Shown in pieces: positions 44,460 through 57,426 of a DNA stretch of 64,000 nt. Where the stretch lies: the NCBI GenBank assembly GCA_016081115.2, contig JABTTQ020003424.1:434001-498000 (forward strand), given 5' to 3'. The translations under genes and the position numbers were made by a program. The DNA comes from Rehmannia glutinosa (taxonomy: Eukaryota; Streptophyta; Magnoliopsida; Lamiales; Orobanchaceae). The notes beneath the pieces are model-generated. The model was not told where the DNA came from, did no database searches, and saw only the letters and a program-made list of their open reading frames with translations. How positions within the stretch are numbered: the stretch's first letter is position 1; every line of letters begins with the position of its first letter.

Positions 44460-45603
44460 TGTTGGAATTGGTTTTATTAAATTGGGTTTTGACCCGATTT
44501 TGATCAATTATTTAAGTGGGGTCATTTATTCAAAGTATGAAATAAATGAGATAAACGTCATCTACGCTGCGGGTAGATGAGTTTAGCATTTTTAATTTCT
44601 CAAAACCAATATTGGGTGAATGAGAAATAAATGCATAAAGTTGGCCACTTAAAATACTTTTATATATGAAATATAAAAGGGTGGGAATATGGAAAGCCAT
44701 ATCCCACATAGGAAACATATTAAATGTTTGACTAGTTAATAAAGAGCTTCACCACTAATAAGGAGTAATCATGTGGAACTCCTTATGGTACACCCTAGTG
44801 GACCAAGTCAATTTTGACTAGCCTTTGTCTAGCTCAAAAGGCACCGAGGACGGTGCGGAGCACCGTCCGAGCCGGAGCCGGGCCCAGGCCCGCGCACGTC
44901 GCACATAGTCGCATTGGGCGCTTTCGAAGCGCACTTTGCATCGTCGCGAGGAGCTTTGAGGAGCCTTAAAGTTTTGGAAAATCGAACCAGGGTTCAATCC
45001 AGTGGCTCGGTGACGTGGCAGGGCAGCTCGGGTGGCAGTGACTTGGCAGGATCGTACGAGTGGCGACACGTGGCGCTGATTGGAAGCGTCTGTTCGCTGA
45101 TGGGGCACCGTGACTGGACGCGTCTGTCCAGTGTAAAGGGTGCATGCTAATAGGTGTGTTCCTTCAGGCAGATAGGATCAGGACTATCAGATCGCAACTA
45201 TTAACCACAGGGCGCGATCTGACGGTCAAGACTGATCCGGACCAGGGGTTGCACCCAGTCTGAGGAGGCACCAGGAGCTCTATATAAACCAGCCCCCAGG
45301 ATTCATTTCATCACATCAATTTCGAAATTTCTGCTTCATTTTTTCTGCATAACTTTGTCAATAGAGTTCAAAAAACATCTTAGTGTTCGCCGTACTTGCG
45401 ATTTATAGTGCAACTATCGCAAGTTGTTCGTCGTTGTATCTTGGGAGACGATTTGTATTCCGTATTAAAGTAAGCACCGTGAGCAGGGCAATCTCGTCTT
45501 AAAGAGAAAGAGTTCAACTCTTGCCTCGACGTCTCGATTTTTATCGATACTCTGCTCAACTGTTTTTCAGCCATTCGGTATACACCAACTGTTTTTTCCA
45601 ACA
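44460..45603 (+). repeat. 5' LTR of the copia element (full form)
   Basis: 1144 bp. Its first half is AT-rich; from about 44835 to 45270 it is strongly G+C-rich with CACGTGGC-type motifs. A TATA-like CTATATAAACC lies near 45281. Confidence 0.85.
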
Positions 45604-45632
45604 GTTTAAGACGAGATTTTCGTGTATATCAA

Positions 45633-46433
45633 ATGGCGGCGTCGATTCGGCACTGGCAAAGGCAAAGGAAAGAGGGAGAGAAACCCGAGAAGTTTGGGGT
45701 TCAGACTTCAAAAGATGGCAACATAAAATGTTGTTCTATCTTACGACTCTGAACCTTGCTCGTTTCCCTACGGAGGATGCCCCAACTGTGGGGGAAGATG
45801 AGACTGATAAAGAGAAGATGATGGCGTTCGATGCTTGGAGTCAAAACGACTTTTCGTGCCTAGGAACTACATTCTCAACGGATGGACAACACATTGTACA
45901 ATGTGTATTGTTAGTAAAAAGACCGCTAAAGAGTTGTGGAGCTCTTTAGAGAAGAAGTATAAAACGGAAGATCTTTGGCACAAAGAAATTTTTGTCGGCA
46001 AATTCCTTGAGTTCAAGATGGTTGACACCAAGACGGTGATCAACTAGGTTCAAGAGATCGATTAGTGCATGATATAATTGCGGAAGGTATGGTGGTGAGT
46101 GAATCCTTTCAAGTAGTTGCTATAATCGAGAAGCTACCGCCTCGTGGAAGGATTTTAAAAATTACGAAGCATAAGCGGAAGGAGATGGGGCTTGAAGACT
46201 TAATTGTCGATTGCGAATTGGAAGACAATCGCAAGTCCCGAGATTAATCTCCGCAAGCTTCCTATGGAGGCAGAGGCAAACTTGGTGGAGCCCAATGCTA
46301 GCAAGAAGAGAAATCACCGGGAATAATCAAAAGCGGGGAAGGCTAAAAAGTTCAAAGGAATCGCTTCAAGCGTGGAAAGCCGAATCACAAGGCTAAAGAT
46401 TATCGTCTTCCTAAAAAGGCCAATCGGAACTAG
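45633..46433 (+). pseudogene. Copia gag
   Basis: Starts at ATG 45633 (MAASIRHW). DFKRWQHKMLFYLTTLNLA and then AKELWSSLEKKYKTED are the gag segments of this group. Stops (for example at about 46045) and shifts break it. The zinc knuckle is not clear. Confidence 0.75.
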
Positions 46434-47120
46434 GTGCATGTGACCGAGGACAAATCAGTACCAATTGATATGTTCGAGCTTGATCTCTCGGCTGTAGTGT
46501 ATGAAGGCAACAAGTGCTACATGGTGGAGAACCCGAGAGAATGGTGGGTCGACACAGGTGCTACACGCCACATATGCTCCGACAAAGACATGTTCTCAAT
46601 GTATACTCCTATCAATGGAAGGAAGCTATACATGGGGAATCATGCAGCGTCCGAAATTATCGGTCTCGGCAAGGTGGTGCTAAAGATGACCTCGGGCAAG
46701 GAGTTGACCCTCGTTGATGTCCTTCATGTTCCAAACATTCGGAAGAACTTAGTGTCAGGATCGTTGTTGGTCAAGGCAGGGTTTAGATTAGTATTTGAGG
46801 CTCAAAAGTTTGTACTTATGAAAAATGGACAGTTCATAGGGAAGAGGTACTTAGATAATGGACTGTTCAAGATGAATGTAATGAATGTACTCCGAAACTT
46901 TGAAAGCAATAAAATTAATGCTTCTTCTTATTTGCTTGAGTGTTCAAATTTATGGCATGTTAGATTAGGACATGTGAATTTTAATACTTTGAAAAGGTTA
47001 GTAAACTTGGAATTACTACCTAACTTTAAAATAGATTCACATCACAAGTGTGAAATCGTGTTGAGGCAAAAATGGCCAAAACACCATTCCACTCGGTGGA
47101 AAGAGAAGCAGAACCTCTAG
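46434..47120 (+). pseudogene. Copia protease and pre-integrase
   Basis: WWVDTGATRHICSDKDMFS holds the DTG protease catalytic site. LTLVDVLHVPNIRKNLVSG follows, then LWHVRLGHVNFNTLKRL of the pre-integrase region. Frame is open for 228 codons. Confidence 0.85.
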
Positions 47121-48009
47121 AATTAATTCACAAGTGATATATGTGATTTAAAGTTTGTGCAAACTAGAGGTGGGAAAAAGTATTTTATTACTTTTATCGA
47201 TGATTGCACAAAATATTGTTATGTATATCTTTTAAGAAGTAAAGATGAGGCCTTAGAAGCTTTTAAAAGCTATAAGAATGAGGTTGAAAATCAACTAAGC
47301 AAACGAATTAAGATAATTCGAAGTGATAGATGTGGAGAATATGGAGCTCCTTTTGATGAATTTTGCTCGGATTCGTATTATTCATCAAAGCAGTGACTCC
47401 TTATTCACCACAATCAAACGGTATTCTTTGAACGCAAAACCGAACTCTAAAAGAAATGATGAATGTTTTGTTGATAAATTCGGTTTACCTCGAGAATTTG
47501 TGGGGAAGCAATTCTCTCGGCTAACCACATTTTTAACAAAATACCACACAAAAATAAAGATAAAACTCCGCATGAGTTATGGAATGGTCGAAAACCTTCA
47601 TATAAATACGAAAGTGTGGGGGTGTTTGGCTAAAGTAGAAATACCTAAGCCAAAACAAGTCAAGATAGGGCCTAAAACAATCGATTGTATTTTCATTGGA
47701 TATGCAAATAACTTGATGAGTGCATATCGATTTTTAGTGCACAAATCAGCAATTCCAGATATACAAAAAGGTACAATTATTGAGTCAAGGAATGCTGTAT
47801 TTTTCGAAGACGTGTTTCCTTGTCAAGAAAGGAAAGAAGCTGGTTCTAGCAAAAGAACACGTGATACTGCCGATAGTGATCATCAAATTGATGAAGAACA
47901 AGACGCAAAGATAAAAGGGCCAAAACAACTAAGTCTTTTTGGTCCAGATTTTCTAAATTATGTATTAGAAAATGAACCAAGGACAATTGGTGAAGCATTG
48001 TCAATTTGA
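47121..48009 (+). pseudogene. Copia integrase
   Basis: GGKKYFITFIDDCTKYCYVY and IIRSDRCGEYG hold the two Asp positions; the usual SDNGGEY is altered to SDRCGEY. A stop follows at about 47394, and the rest continues in another frame to VWGCLAKVEIPKPKQ. Confidence 0.78.
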
Positions 48010-49506
48010 AAGCTCCATTGCAGGAAAGAATCTATTAACAGTGAGATAGATTCCATTATGCAAAATCATACTTGGGAGTTGGTAGATCTCCCACCTGGAA
48101 ATAGGCCTTTAGGATGCAAGTGGATCCTTAAAAGGAAATATAAAGCTGATGGAACTATTGATAAGTACCGGTCAGTTAGTAGCTAAGGGATTTAAACAAA
48201 GAGAAGGCCTTGATTTCTTTGATACGTATTCTGTGACAATAATCACATCTATTAGAGTTCTCATTGCTATTGCGGCATTGCATAACCTTGAGATACACCA
48301 AATGGATGTGAAAACGGCTTTTCTAAATGGTGGATTAGAAGAGGAAATCTACATGGAACAACCCGAAGGGTTTGTTGCTCTGGACGAGAGAAGAAGGTGT
48401 GCAAACTCGTTAAGTCATTGTATGGCCTTAAGCAAGCTCCGAAACAATGGCACGAGAACTTTTGTGTAACTATCTTTGTCAAATGGTTTCAAAATTAACG
48501 AGTGTGATAAATGTATTTACATTAAAGACACACCTAATGCTTATGTAATTGTCATGCGTATGTTGACGACATGTTAATTATGGGTAGTAATCATGATATA
48601 ATCATGAATACTAAGAAAATGTTAATCAAACATTTTGATATGAAAGATATGGGTATAGCGAGATGTTATTCGGGAATTAAGATTTATAAAACATTTGATG
48701 GACTTGTTTTATATCAGTCTCATTATATTGAGACAAATCTTGAAAGTTCAATGCTTATGTCCTCCGGCTAAAACACTGTTGATTTAAGCTTACACTTAGC
48801 TAAAAGTCAAGGTGAGCTCGTATCTCAACTAGAATATTCTCGGATCATTGGTAGTCTAATGTATGTAATAAAGCGCACACGTCCGTCAGGATATTGCCTA
48901 CGTGATTAACAAACTGAGTAGATTTCGAGTAATCCTAGAAATGACCATTGGAAGGCATTGATAAGGGTTCTTAGGTATCTAAGACTCACCATGAATTATG
49001 GATTACATTACTCGAGATATCCGGCTATATTAGAAGGATACGATGATGCTAATTGGATATCCGACTCAAAAGACTCCAAGTCCACTAGTGGTTATGTTTT
49101 TACCATTGGTGGTGGAGCGGTGTCATGGAAATCCTCTAAACAAACTTGTATAGCTCGATCCACGATGGAATCGAGTTTATAGCATTGGATAAAGTGGTGA
49201 AGAAGCGGGAATGGCTTCGCAACTTTTTAGAGAATATTCCTTGGCGCCTAAGCGGTGCCGTTTGCAATCATGATACATTGTGATAGTCGTCGGCGATAGG
49301 AAGGGCTCAAAATAGTATGTACAAGCGGTAAGTCTCGACATATACGTCGAAGACATAACACCGTTAGCCAGTTGATCTCAAATGGGGTTATTACAATCGA
49401 TTACATGAAATCGAAAGAAAACCTAGCGGATCCGTTAACTAAAGGTTTGAATAGAGATCAAGTATACTGCTTATCGAAAGGAATGGGTTTAAAATCCACA
49501 AAATAA
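48010..49506 (+). pseudogene. Copia reverse transcriptase and RNase H
   Basis: LVAKGFKQREGLDFFDTYS, HQMDVKTAFLNGGLEEEIYM and, in another frame, a YVDDM block near 48555. RNase H shows GYDDANWISDSKDSKSTSGY and TCIARSTMESS. The end has NLADPLTKGL at about 49420. Interrupted many times. Confidence 0.8.
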
Positions 49507-50052
49507 GAATATTCATAGCGGTTACCCAACCTTGTGAATTGGAGGTCCTAAGACCTTGGTTCAATGGGACAACTAAGTTATGTATATTCAAATAAATACT
49601 TGGAGCATATTACAGCTCATTCCTATCCAAGTGGAGAAACCTGCTGAATGTGGTGAGGTTAAGTTATAAACTTTTAATGATTCCTATACTTTAAAGAAGT
49701 GGAGTATGGCAGGATACTCTTAATAGGAGATCACCTATATAAGTGTGAAGATGGGTCGCTTCAACGAAACACTTATGAATCCAAGATGGTGTCCAGGGCC
49801 AAAATGGACACAACCGTGAGAACCAAATGGTGTTAGGAAAGATATTGTGTGGATCTTTGTTGTTTTGGTTTACATAAACAAATTTGAGCGAGTTCAAGAC
49901 ATCGTGTCACCGCATGCGGCTAGTAAATCCGATAGCATTCCACTAAGGAAGGTTCAAAGCCACAAGCTACTCTCCCGATGCAATAGCTTTCCGTTTGAAC
50001 TCTCTTAGTGTCTGCATACTCATATGCATTTATTTTCATTCATGTGGGGGAT

Positions 50053-51056
50053 TGTTGGAATTGGTTTTATTAAATTGGGTTTTGACCCGATTTTGACCAA
50101 ATATTTAAGTGGGGTCATTTATTCAAAGTATGAAATAAATGAGATAAACGTCATCTACGCTTGCGGGTAGATGAGTTTAGCATTTTTAATTTCTCAAAAC
50201 CAATATCGGGTGAATGAGAAATAAATGCATAAAATTGGCCACTTAAAATACTTTTATATATGGAATATAAAAGGATGGGAATATGGAAAGCCATATCCCA
50301 CATAGGAAACATATTAAATGTTTGACTAATTAATAAAGAGCTTCACCACTAATAAGGAGTAATCATGTGGAACTCCTTATGGTACACCCTAGTGGACTAA
50401 GTCAATTTTGACTAGCCTTTGGCTAGCTCAAAAGGCACCGAGGACGGTGCGGAGCACCGTCCGAGCCAGAGCTGGAGCTGGAGCCGGGCCTGGGCCTGGG
50501 CCCGCGCACGTCGCACATAGTCGCATTGGGCGCTTTGATTGGAAGCGTCTGTTCGCTGACGTAGCACCGTGGCTGGACGCGTCTGTCCAGTGTGAAGGGG
50601 TGCATGCTAATAGGTGTGTTCCTTCAGGCAGATAGGATCAGGACCATCAGATCGCAACTGTTAACCACAGGGCGCGATCTGACGGTCAAGACTGATCCGG
50701 ACCAGGGGTTGCACCCAGTCTAAGGAGGCACCAGGAGCTCTATATAAACCAGCCCCAGGATTCATTTCAATACATCAATTTTGAAATTTCTGCTTCATCT
50801 TTTCTGCATAACTTTGTCAAGAGAGTTCAAAAAACATCTTAATGTTCGCCATACTTGCGATTTGTAGTGCAACTATCGCAAGTTGTTCGTCGTTGTATCT
50901 TGGGAGACGATTGCCGTATTCCGTAAGCACCGTGAGCGGGGCAATCTCGTCTTAAAGAGAAATAGTTCAACTCTTGCCTTGACGTCTCGATTTTTTTTGA
51001 TACTCTGCTCAACTGTTTTTCAGCCATTCGGTATACACCAACTGTTTTTTCCAATA
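50053..51056 (+). repeat. 3' LTR of the copia element (deleted form)
   Basis: 1004 bp; lacks the equivalent of 44925-45077 in the 5' LTR. Confidence 0.85.
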
Positions 51057-51425
51057 GAACAACGTCCAAGCAAATTGGCATGTCGATGGCACAAAACATC
51101 TTGAAATAAAACTCACTTTTTTAGGGGAAATAAACTCACTTTAAACATGCCCAAGAAATACGTGTACATCCGATTTGGCGGAAATGAAGTTGTTGGAGTG
51201 TTGGTGCTTTTATTAATTTGATATTAAAGTTTCCTCTGTTTATTAGTTACTTAGACACACGTTTTTAGTTGGCGTTTTCCACTTCTAGCAACTTAGCGAT
51301 TTTCCTCCTGTTTTGGTGCCTATAAATACGATGTCCTTGTACATTTCGAGAGATATGAATAATACAAAATTCAGATTTTCCCTCCATAAATTCTTCATGG
51401 TATCCGAGCTATAGGTTGAATCACG

Positions 51426-52715
51426 ATGAACAACAAGCGAGGAGCTTGGAACAATACACTTCTTTGGAGCCGATCGCTATCAAGACGCGGTTTAATTCAA
51501 TTTGGAAATCAAGTGAGCGGTGAAGGAGGAGGATCCATTTCAATCGCATGGATCGATCATCCTGGTTTACTTCTCGTATCAACTCGGCTCACGGGTAACA
51601 ATTACCTCTCTGGAGTAGATCTATGAGCATTGCGCTCGGTGCGAAAACAAAAATCGGATTTGTGAATGGTAGTATTCCGGCTCATGGTGATAAAACCTGA
51701 GTTTGAGCAATGGAGGCGTGTTGATCCGATGGTTACTAGTTGGATATTGAAAACTATTGCTAAGGATATAGTTGATGCATTCTGTATGTTAATTCCGCAC
51801 GTGAACTTTGGGAGGATATTTGCAGAGATTTGGAGAGTGCAATGGACAGTTTTATATCAGTTGCAAAAGGATATTGTTAACCTAACTCAAGGTGTTACAT
51901 CGGTTGCTGTCTATTTTACGAAATTGAAGAAACTTTGGGATGAATATAGCAGTTTGGCACCTGCTACTGGTTGTAGTTGTGGAAACAATAAGGCTTCAGT
52001 TGATGTTGATAATATTACCAAGTTAAATCAATTTTTGATGGGGTTGAATGACTCTTTTGATCATATTAGGAGTCAGATATTGATAATGGATCCGTTACCC
52101 GCTGTTAACAAGGCGTACTCTATGGTGCAACGTGTGGAGAGACAGCGAAGTGTGAACTTGAATTCTAATGATGGAATCGATGGAGCAGCTTTGCTAGCTA
52201 AGAACTCTCCTGCTGGAAGAGGACAAGTTCCTAAATGGAACAATAATAACAATAACAGCAGTACCAGCTGGCAATCTCGAGGGAGAGGATATAGAAGGAC
52301 TAAAGAAGAGAAAGCTAAGCTAACTTGTGAGCATTGTAGAGCTCCAGGCCATGAGATGTCCTAATGTTTCAAGCTTCATGGTTATCCAGATTGGTTTAAA
52401 ACATTGAAGGAACAAAGAAGCAGAGCTACAACAAATTTGGTGGATGCTGGTAATGGAGAGCATACCGAGACTGCATCAGCAGGAGGTACAAATGCAAGAA
52501 CAAACATGCATTTGCAAGGGGATATGGGAGCTATTATACAACAAGAGATAGCCAAATATATGTCCAATAGAGCAGGAGGAGATAAATCAGGCAGCAGTGG
52601 TGTTAATCGAACTATGCACACTTTGTGGATTTTCTTTGGTAAGGATACTCTACATGATACATATTGTGCTCTATCCACTTTTGAGAAGAATAGCAAGGAT
52701 TTGTTGGATCATTGA
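51426..52715 (+). pseudogene. Copia gag with zinc knuckle
   Basis: Frames at 51426-51626 and 51666-52364 give FTKLKKLWDEYSSLAPATGC, FLMGLNDSFDHIRSQILIMD and PLPAVNKAYSMVQRVERQR. A knuckle-like CEHCRAPGHEMSXCFKLHGY follows, with a stop in the middle. It then continues in another frame to about 52715. Confidence 0.8.
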
Positions 52716-54064
52716 CACGAGGCAAGTAAACATATGTGTTATAATGAGCGACTACTTACAAATTTACACCATGTTTCTTGCTCCTACCACCATATATTTA
52801 CGGATGGTTGAACTAAGCGGAGGTTCCTACACAGGAACAACTCGGATCACCGATGCCTTGGTTTTGCATGATGTGCTTCTTGTTCCTCTTTTTCCTATAA
52901 CCTCTTATTCATTTGCACAATTAATGAATCATCTAATCTCAAATTCATTTTCTTCCCTACTCATTTGTGTTTTGCGGGACACGAGGGACCGATAAGGTTG
53001 TGGCGATGGGAAGGCACTTGCGAACTTTACATCCTTTAGCCTGATTTTGTTCATTCTCATTGATTAATTACTCTTCTTTTGAATCTTATAATAATGTCTT
53101 AATGGTGGCATGTTAGATTGGGTCATGCATCCATTTTCGTGTTGGAGCATATTCATTGCTTGAAACCTTATTGTACCTCTGCTTTGCTAAGATACTTCTT
53201 TGATTGTGATATTTGTCATAAATCTAAACGGCCTCGATTATCTTTTCCTCTCAAAGACCACTAAATCCGATGAGTGTTTTGGTTTTGATTCATGTGGATG
53301 TATGGGGTCCTTTTACTCATGAAGGAGCTTCACACACTCCTTACATGCTTACTGTGGTAGATGATTGTTCTAGGGCCACTTGGACATATTTTCTTGCACA
53401 TAAGAGTCAAGTTCCACAGACACTTGAGGCCTTTTTCCATATGGTGATGACACAGTTTAATAAGAGGGTGAAGGTTGTGAGAAGTGATAATGGTGGGGAG
53501 TTTGTGAATCACTATGTGCAGGATTTATTCCACTCCATGGGAATTTTACATCATAAAAGTTGTGCTTATACACCACAACAAAACAGGGTTGTGGAGAGAA
53601 AACACAGAACTTTACTTAATCTTGGAAGGGCTTTCATGTTTCAGTCAGGAGTTCCAGTTAAATTCTGGATTTATGCTTTGATGCATGCCACTTATGTTGT
53701 CAATAGATTGCCTAGTGCACTTTTGGGATGGCAGACACCTTATGAGATTTTATATGGGAAGGCACCTGAGTATACTTCTTTAAAGCCCTTTGGATGTTTG
53801 GCCTATGCTACCAATACTAGTCCTCACAAGCACAAATTTGACACTCGGGCACACAAGTGTGTTTTTATGGGATATCATCAGGGCACTAAGGGATACAGGC
53901 TATATAACCTTGACACTCATCAGTTCCTTCTCTCCAGGGATGTTCACTTCTTAGAGCATTCATTTCCTTTCCTTGTCATCACTGAACCTCCACAAACTAC
54001 ACCCCTGCCTATTGTTTCTACTTTTGAAAATGATTCTCTTAACCCCATTCGAGTCTCCAACTAA
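52716..54064 (+). pseudogene. Copia protease remnant and integrase
   Basis: A protease remnant lies at about 52716-52990 (LHDVLLVPLFP). The integrase frame at 53270-54064 is open for 264 codons: LIHVDVWGPFTHE, VVDDCSRATWTYF, VVRSDNGGEFVN and the catalytic Glu in VVERKHRTLLNLGRA. All three DDE residues are present. GCLAYATNTSPHKHKFD closes it. Confidence 0.85.
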
Positions 54065-54249
54065 TATTTCTCATCCTCTTCCCCGCCGCTCTGTTAGAAG
54101 AAGCTCTAGACGATTCATCCTCTTTATGCGGATGAAAGATTATGTGTGCTCTCTCCAGGATGCACCCATTTGTTCTTCACCACCTATCGTCCTACATGTA
54201 GTCATTATCCCATTCCTATCTTTCCCCATGTTGTTTCTCCTCTTATCGT

Positions 54250-55780
54250 GATGATTACATTGCCTTTTTGGCTAACATTTGGGATACAAAAGCCTAGAAC
54301 TTACGGTGAGGCTTGTAGAGATATCGATTGGGTTAATGCTATGAATAAGGAGTTGGATGCTCTTGAATCCAATCATACACAGGAAATTACTTCCTTACCT
54401 AGTGGGAAGAAAGCTATTGGGAGCAAATGGGTGTATAAGGTGAAGCTTCACCCGAGATGGAACCATTGTGCGGATATAAGGCCAGGCTTGTGGCTAAGGG
54501 CTATCACCAGATTTATGGGTTGGATTATTTGGATAGTTTCTCTCCCGTGGCAAAAATGGTTACTGTCAGGATGTTCATTGTTGTGGTTGTTCTTAAGGGA
54601 TGGGATTTGCAGCAATTAGACATTAATAATGCCTTTCTCCATGGGTTCTTAGATGAAGAAATATATATGTTACCTCCAGATGGTTACCTCAAGGCCAAAC
54701 AGGGACATGTTTGTTGTTTGAAGAGGAGTTTGTATGGGCTTAAACAAGCCTCAAGGCAGTGGAATGTTGAGTTGTGCAGAAAATTGGTGGAATATGGTTT
54801 GGTGCAGTCCCAGAATGATCCTTTGCTTGTTTTTTAGGAAAAGCGATTCATCTATTTAGCCTTGCTCATTTATGTTGATGATGTGCTAATTATCGGTTCG
54901 CTAATGATGAGATTAGTGCTCTTAAATAGTATCGGATCGTAGATTTACTATTAAGGACATGGGGCATGCTAAATATTTTCTTGGGTTAGAGATTGCCAGA
55001 GGAGCTGATGGGGTTTATCTTAATCAGAGAAAATATATCTTGGACATTTTACATGATGTTGGATTGACTGATTGCAAGCCAACTTCTTTGCCTTTTCCAC
55101 AGGGGACTCAAACTCGGTGGAAAGTTGGGCACCCTTTGGAGAATCGACCAATATAGAAGGTTGGTAGGGCGGTTGCTTTATCTTAATCTTACGGTGATAT
55201 CACTTATTGCGTTCAACACCTAAGTCAATTTGTGAACGATCCTTATAGCTCCCATTGGGAGGCTGCCTTACATGTGCTGCGTTATTTGAAGGGATGTCCA
55301 TCGAGGACTTTTTACTCTGCTGGAGGTGTTTTTGAGCTTATGGCCTATAGTGATCTTGTTGGGCATCTTGACCGATTCTAGGAAGTCTTTGTGAGGGTTT
55401 CGTGTATTTTTGGGCTCCTCTCTCATTTCATGGAAAACTAAGAAGCAATCCACGGTATCCAAGTCCTCAAGCCGAATACCGTGCATTGAGTACAACCGTC
55501 TGTGAGTTGCAATGGCTTGCACATCTTGCACTTGATTTCTGCCTGGATATTCCTACTCCCATTTCCCTTTGGTGTGACAACCATGTAGCCCTTCACATTG
55601 TTGCCAATCCCGTTTTTCATGAGCGGACAAAACACTTGGAGATTGATTGTCATATTGTTCGTAACTTGGTTTAAATTTGGGTTTATCATTCCTCACAAGG
55701 TGTCATCTCTGCTGAACTTGGCGATATCCTAACTAAGTCTCTTGGGAAGCCACGGTTCTTTGATCTCTTGCCAAGTTGGG
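54250..55780 (+). pseudogene. Copia reverse transcriptase and RNase H
   Basis: IGSKWVYKVKLH, GLDYLDSFSPVAKMVTVRM, QLDINNAFLHGFLDEEIYM and a YVDDVLI block near 54870. RNase H has EYRALSTTVCELQWL with the catalytic Glu at about 55480. Separate frames joined by shifts and stops. Confidence 0.82.
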
Positions 55781-56151
55781 AACGAAGGATCTTCATAGTT
55801 TCCCAACTTGAGGGGGGGATGTTGGAGTGTTGGTGCTTTTATTAATTTGATATTAAAGTTTCAGCAACTTTATTAGTTACTTAGACACACGTTTTTAGTT
55901 GGCGTTTTTCCACTTCTAGCAACTTAGCGATTTTTCCTCCTGTTTTGGTGCCTATAAATACCGATGTCCTTGTACATTTCAGAGATATGAATAATACAAA
56001 ATTCAGTTTTCCCTCCATAAATTCTTCAGAAGTCACATGAATTTTTACGATAAATTGTCCAATTTTTGGCAAACAAATAAATGAAATCGAGAGTTTTTTT
56101 TTAAGTTGCAATTATTACCTTTTACAAATCGTGGGTTATGTAGAAGTAGAA

Positions 56152-56152
56152 C

Positions 56153-56226
<74 letters not shown>
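56152..56226. repeat. (TTA)n microsatellite
   Basis: About 25 perfect ATT/TTA units. The poly-Ile frame across it is not a gene. Confidence 0.95.
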
Positions 56227-56229
<3 letters not shown>

Positions 56230-57070
56230 CTAAGTGACTAAAAATAAAATAAAAATGCAATTCACTCGCTCCCCTATCTTATATGGCAGCCCATTGCTAT
56301 ATGGACCCCCATCAGGAAGGCAGAAACCAGTTGTTTCCCACAATTGACTTTATGGCTTTTTATGGCGGATATTTGATTACCTAAATTGATCCTTTTTTTT
56401 ATACCAACTTGCAAATCATACAATATTTATTCGCTCTTGAATTTTAGTGATTAAAATACGATGTCCTTAAAAATTAAATTACAGCAGCAATCACTATAAA
56501 TTAAATTTTTGAAATTCTAAAATAAAAATAAATATAGAATACAAAATAATGTCTCAGACAAAATATAGTTTCAAAAATCTAAGATAACAAATTGTGGGGG
56601 ACTAATTCAACTTTTCCGAGTTATTCTTATTTTAATTATTTTACATATAATTTAATTCTGAAATTACTTAATTAATTATTCAATATTATAAATTATTATT
56701 AGATTGTAAATATAATTACCCGGCCGACGCCCACTTTCTACTAAGATCATGCGACCTATCAACCCATGTATAAAAAAATTTCTCCTAATTATTTGTAGGT
56801 ATTTACAATTCATTACTCTCAATCGTTGTACTTCCTCTGGATTTTCTCTCCACGTTGTCGACTTGAGCGTCAGAGGGGCCTTCTTAGACAACCCCGTGAC
56901 CCATCTAATGGTGTTGCAAGCATGTTCCTATCCTAAGAACTACCAACTCCGGAGAAAGAAGTTGAACCACTTATCAAAAATATTAACTTTGAGTGATCTG
57001 CTGATATATAATATATTAATATTTGGAAATTACCCCCCCCCACCAAAAAAAAATCACAAAAAATAGGCCC
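56227..57070. other. Intergenic sequence, no gene seen
   Basis: AT-rich with short open frames on both strands (56676-56891, 56749-57066) that I do not recognise. Confidence 0.4.
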
Positions 57071-57075
57071 ATCAC

Positions 57076-57421
57076 TGATGGAGATAATATCTAATTTATT
57101 ATATTTTAGGATTTTAGAATATCTTATATTTTAGATAGTGATTTGTTTAGTATTCTATTTGAGTTTATCTTTTAAGTTTTCTAGTCAGGTTAAGAGTTTT
57201 ATTGTGTTAGGATTTTAATCCTATAAATAGTTGTTTTGTTATTATTTTTAGGGAGGTTGAATATTATTAAGTTTTGAGATTTTATCTCTTTTTCAAGCAA
57301 TATACATTCTTGTGAGAATTCTATTGCTTTATTCAATACTTCCGGTAATCTTACGAATCAACAATAGTATTTGTGTTCTTTGTTGTTCTTGTTACGGTTC
57401 CGCCTACATCAATCACCCAAC
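57076..57421 (+). mobile_element. Solo LTR
   Basis: TGATGGAG...CTACATCA, 346 bp, flanked by ATCAC at 57071-57075 and 57422-57426. A TATA-like CCTATAAATAG lies at about 57219. GGTTCCGCCTACATCA is a usual end for several plant LTR families. No internal domain remains. Confidence 0.85.
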
Positions 57422-57426
57422 CATAT

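Larger units (their letters stand above)
44460..51056 (+). mobile_element. Ty1/copia retrotransposon with both LTRs, decayed
   Basis: LTRs at 44460-45603 and 50053-51056. GAACA at 44455-44459 and 51057-51061 is the target duplication. A purine tract (CATGTGGGGGAT) precedes the 3' LTR. Internal order: gag, protease, integrase, reverse transcriptase, RNase H. All domains are readable but carry many stops and frameshifts. The 3' LTR lacks about 153 bp found in the 5' LTR and ends TA instead of CA. Confidence 0.9.
51191..56028 (+). mobile_element. Ty1/copia retrotransposon with short LTRs (Ale/Retrofit-like), decayed
   Basis: LTRs 51191-51397 and 55820-56028, about 208 bp each. GAAGT duplicates at 51186-51190 and 56029-56033. 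TGGTATCCGAGC right after the 5' LTR is an initiator-tRNA primer site, and GAGGGGGGGA precedes the 3' LTR. It has the copia domain order. Short LTRs and the gag type fit the Ale/Retrofit lineage. Only about 130 bp of older sequence separates it from the preceding copia element. Confidence 0.9.

Noticed and set aside
44818..45150. Arg/Ala-rich frames on both strands
   Set aside because: They fall in the G+C-rich part of a copia LTR.
56045..56260. Poly-isoleucine frame
   Set aside because: Translation of the (TTA)n microsatellite.
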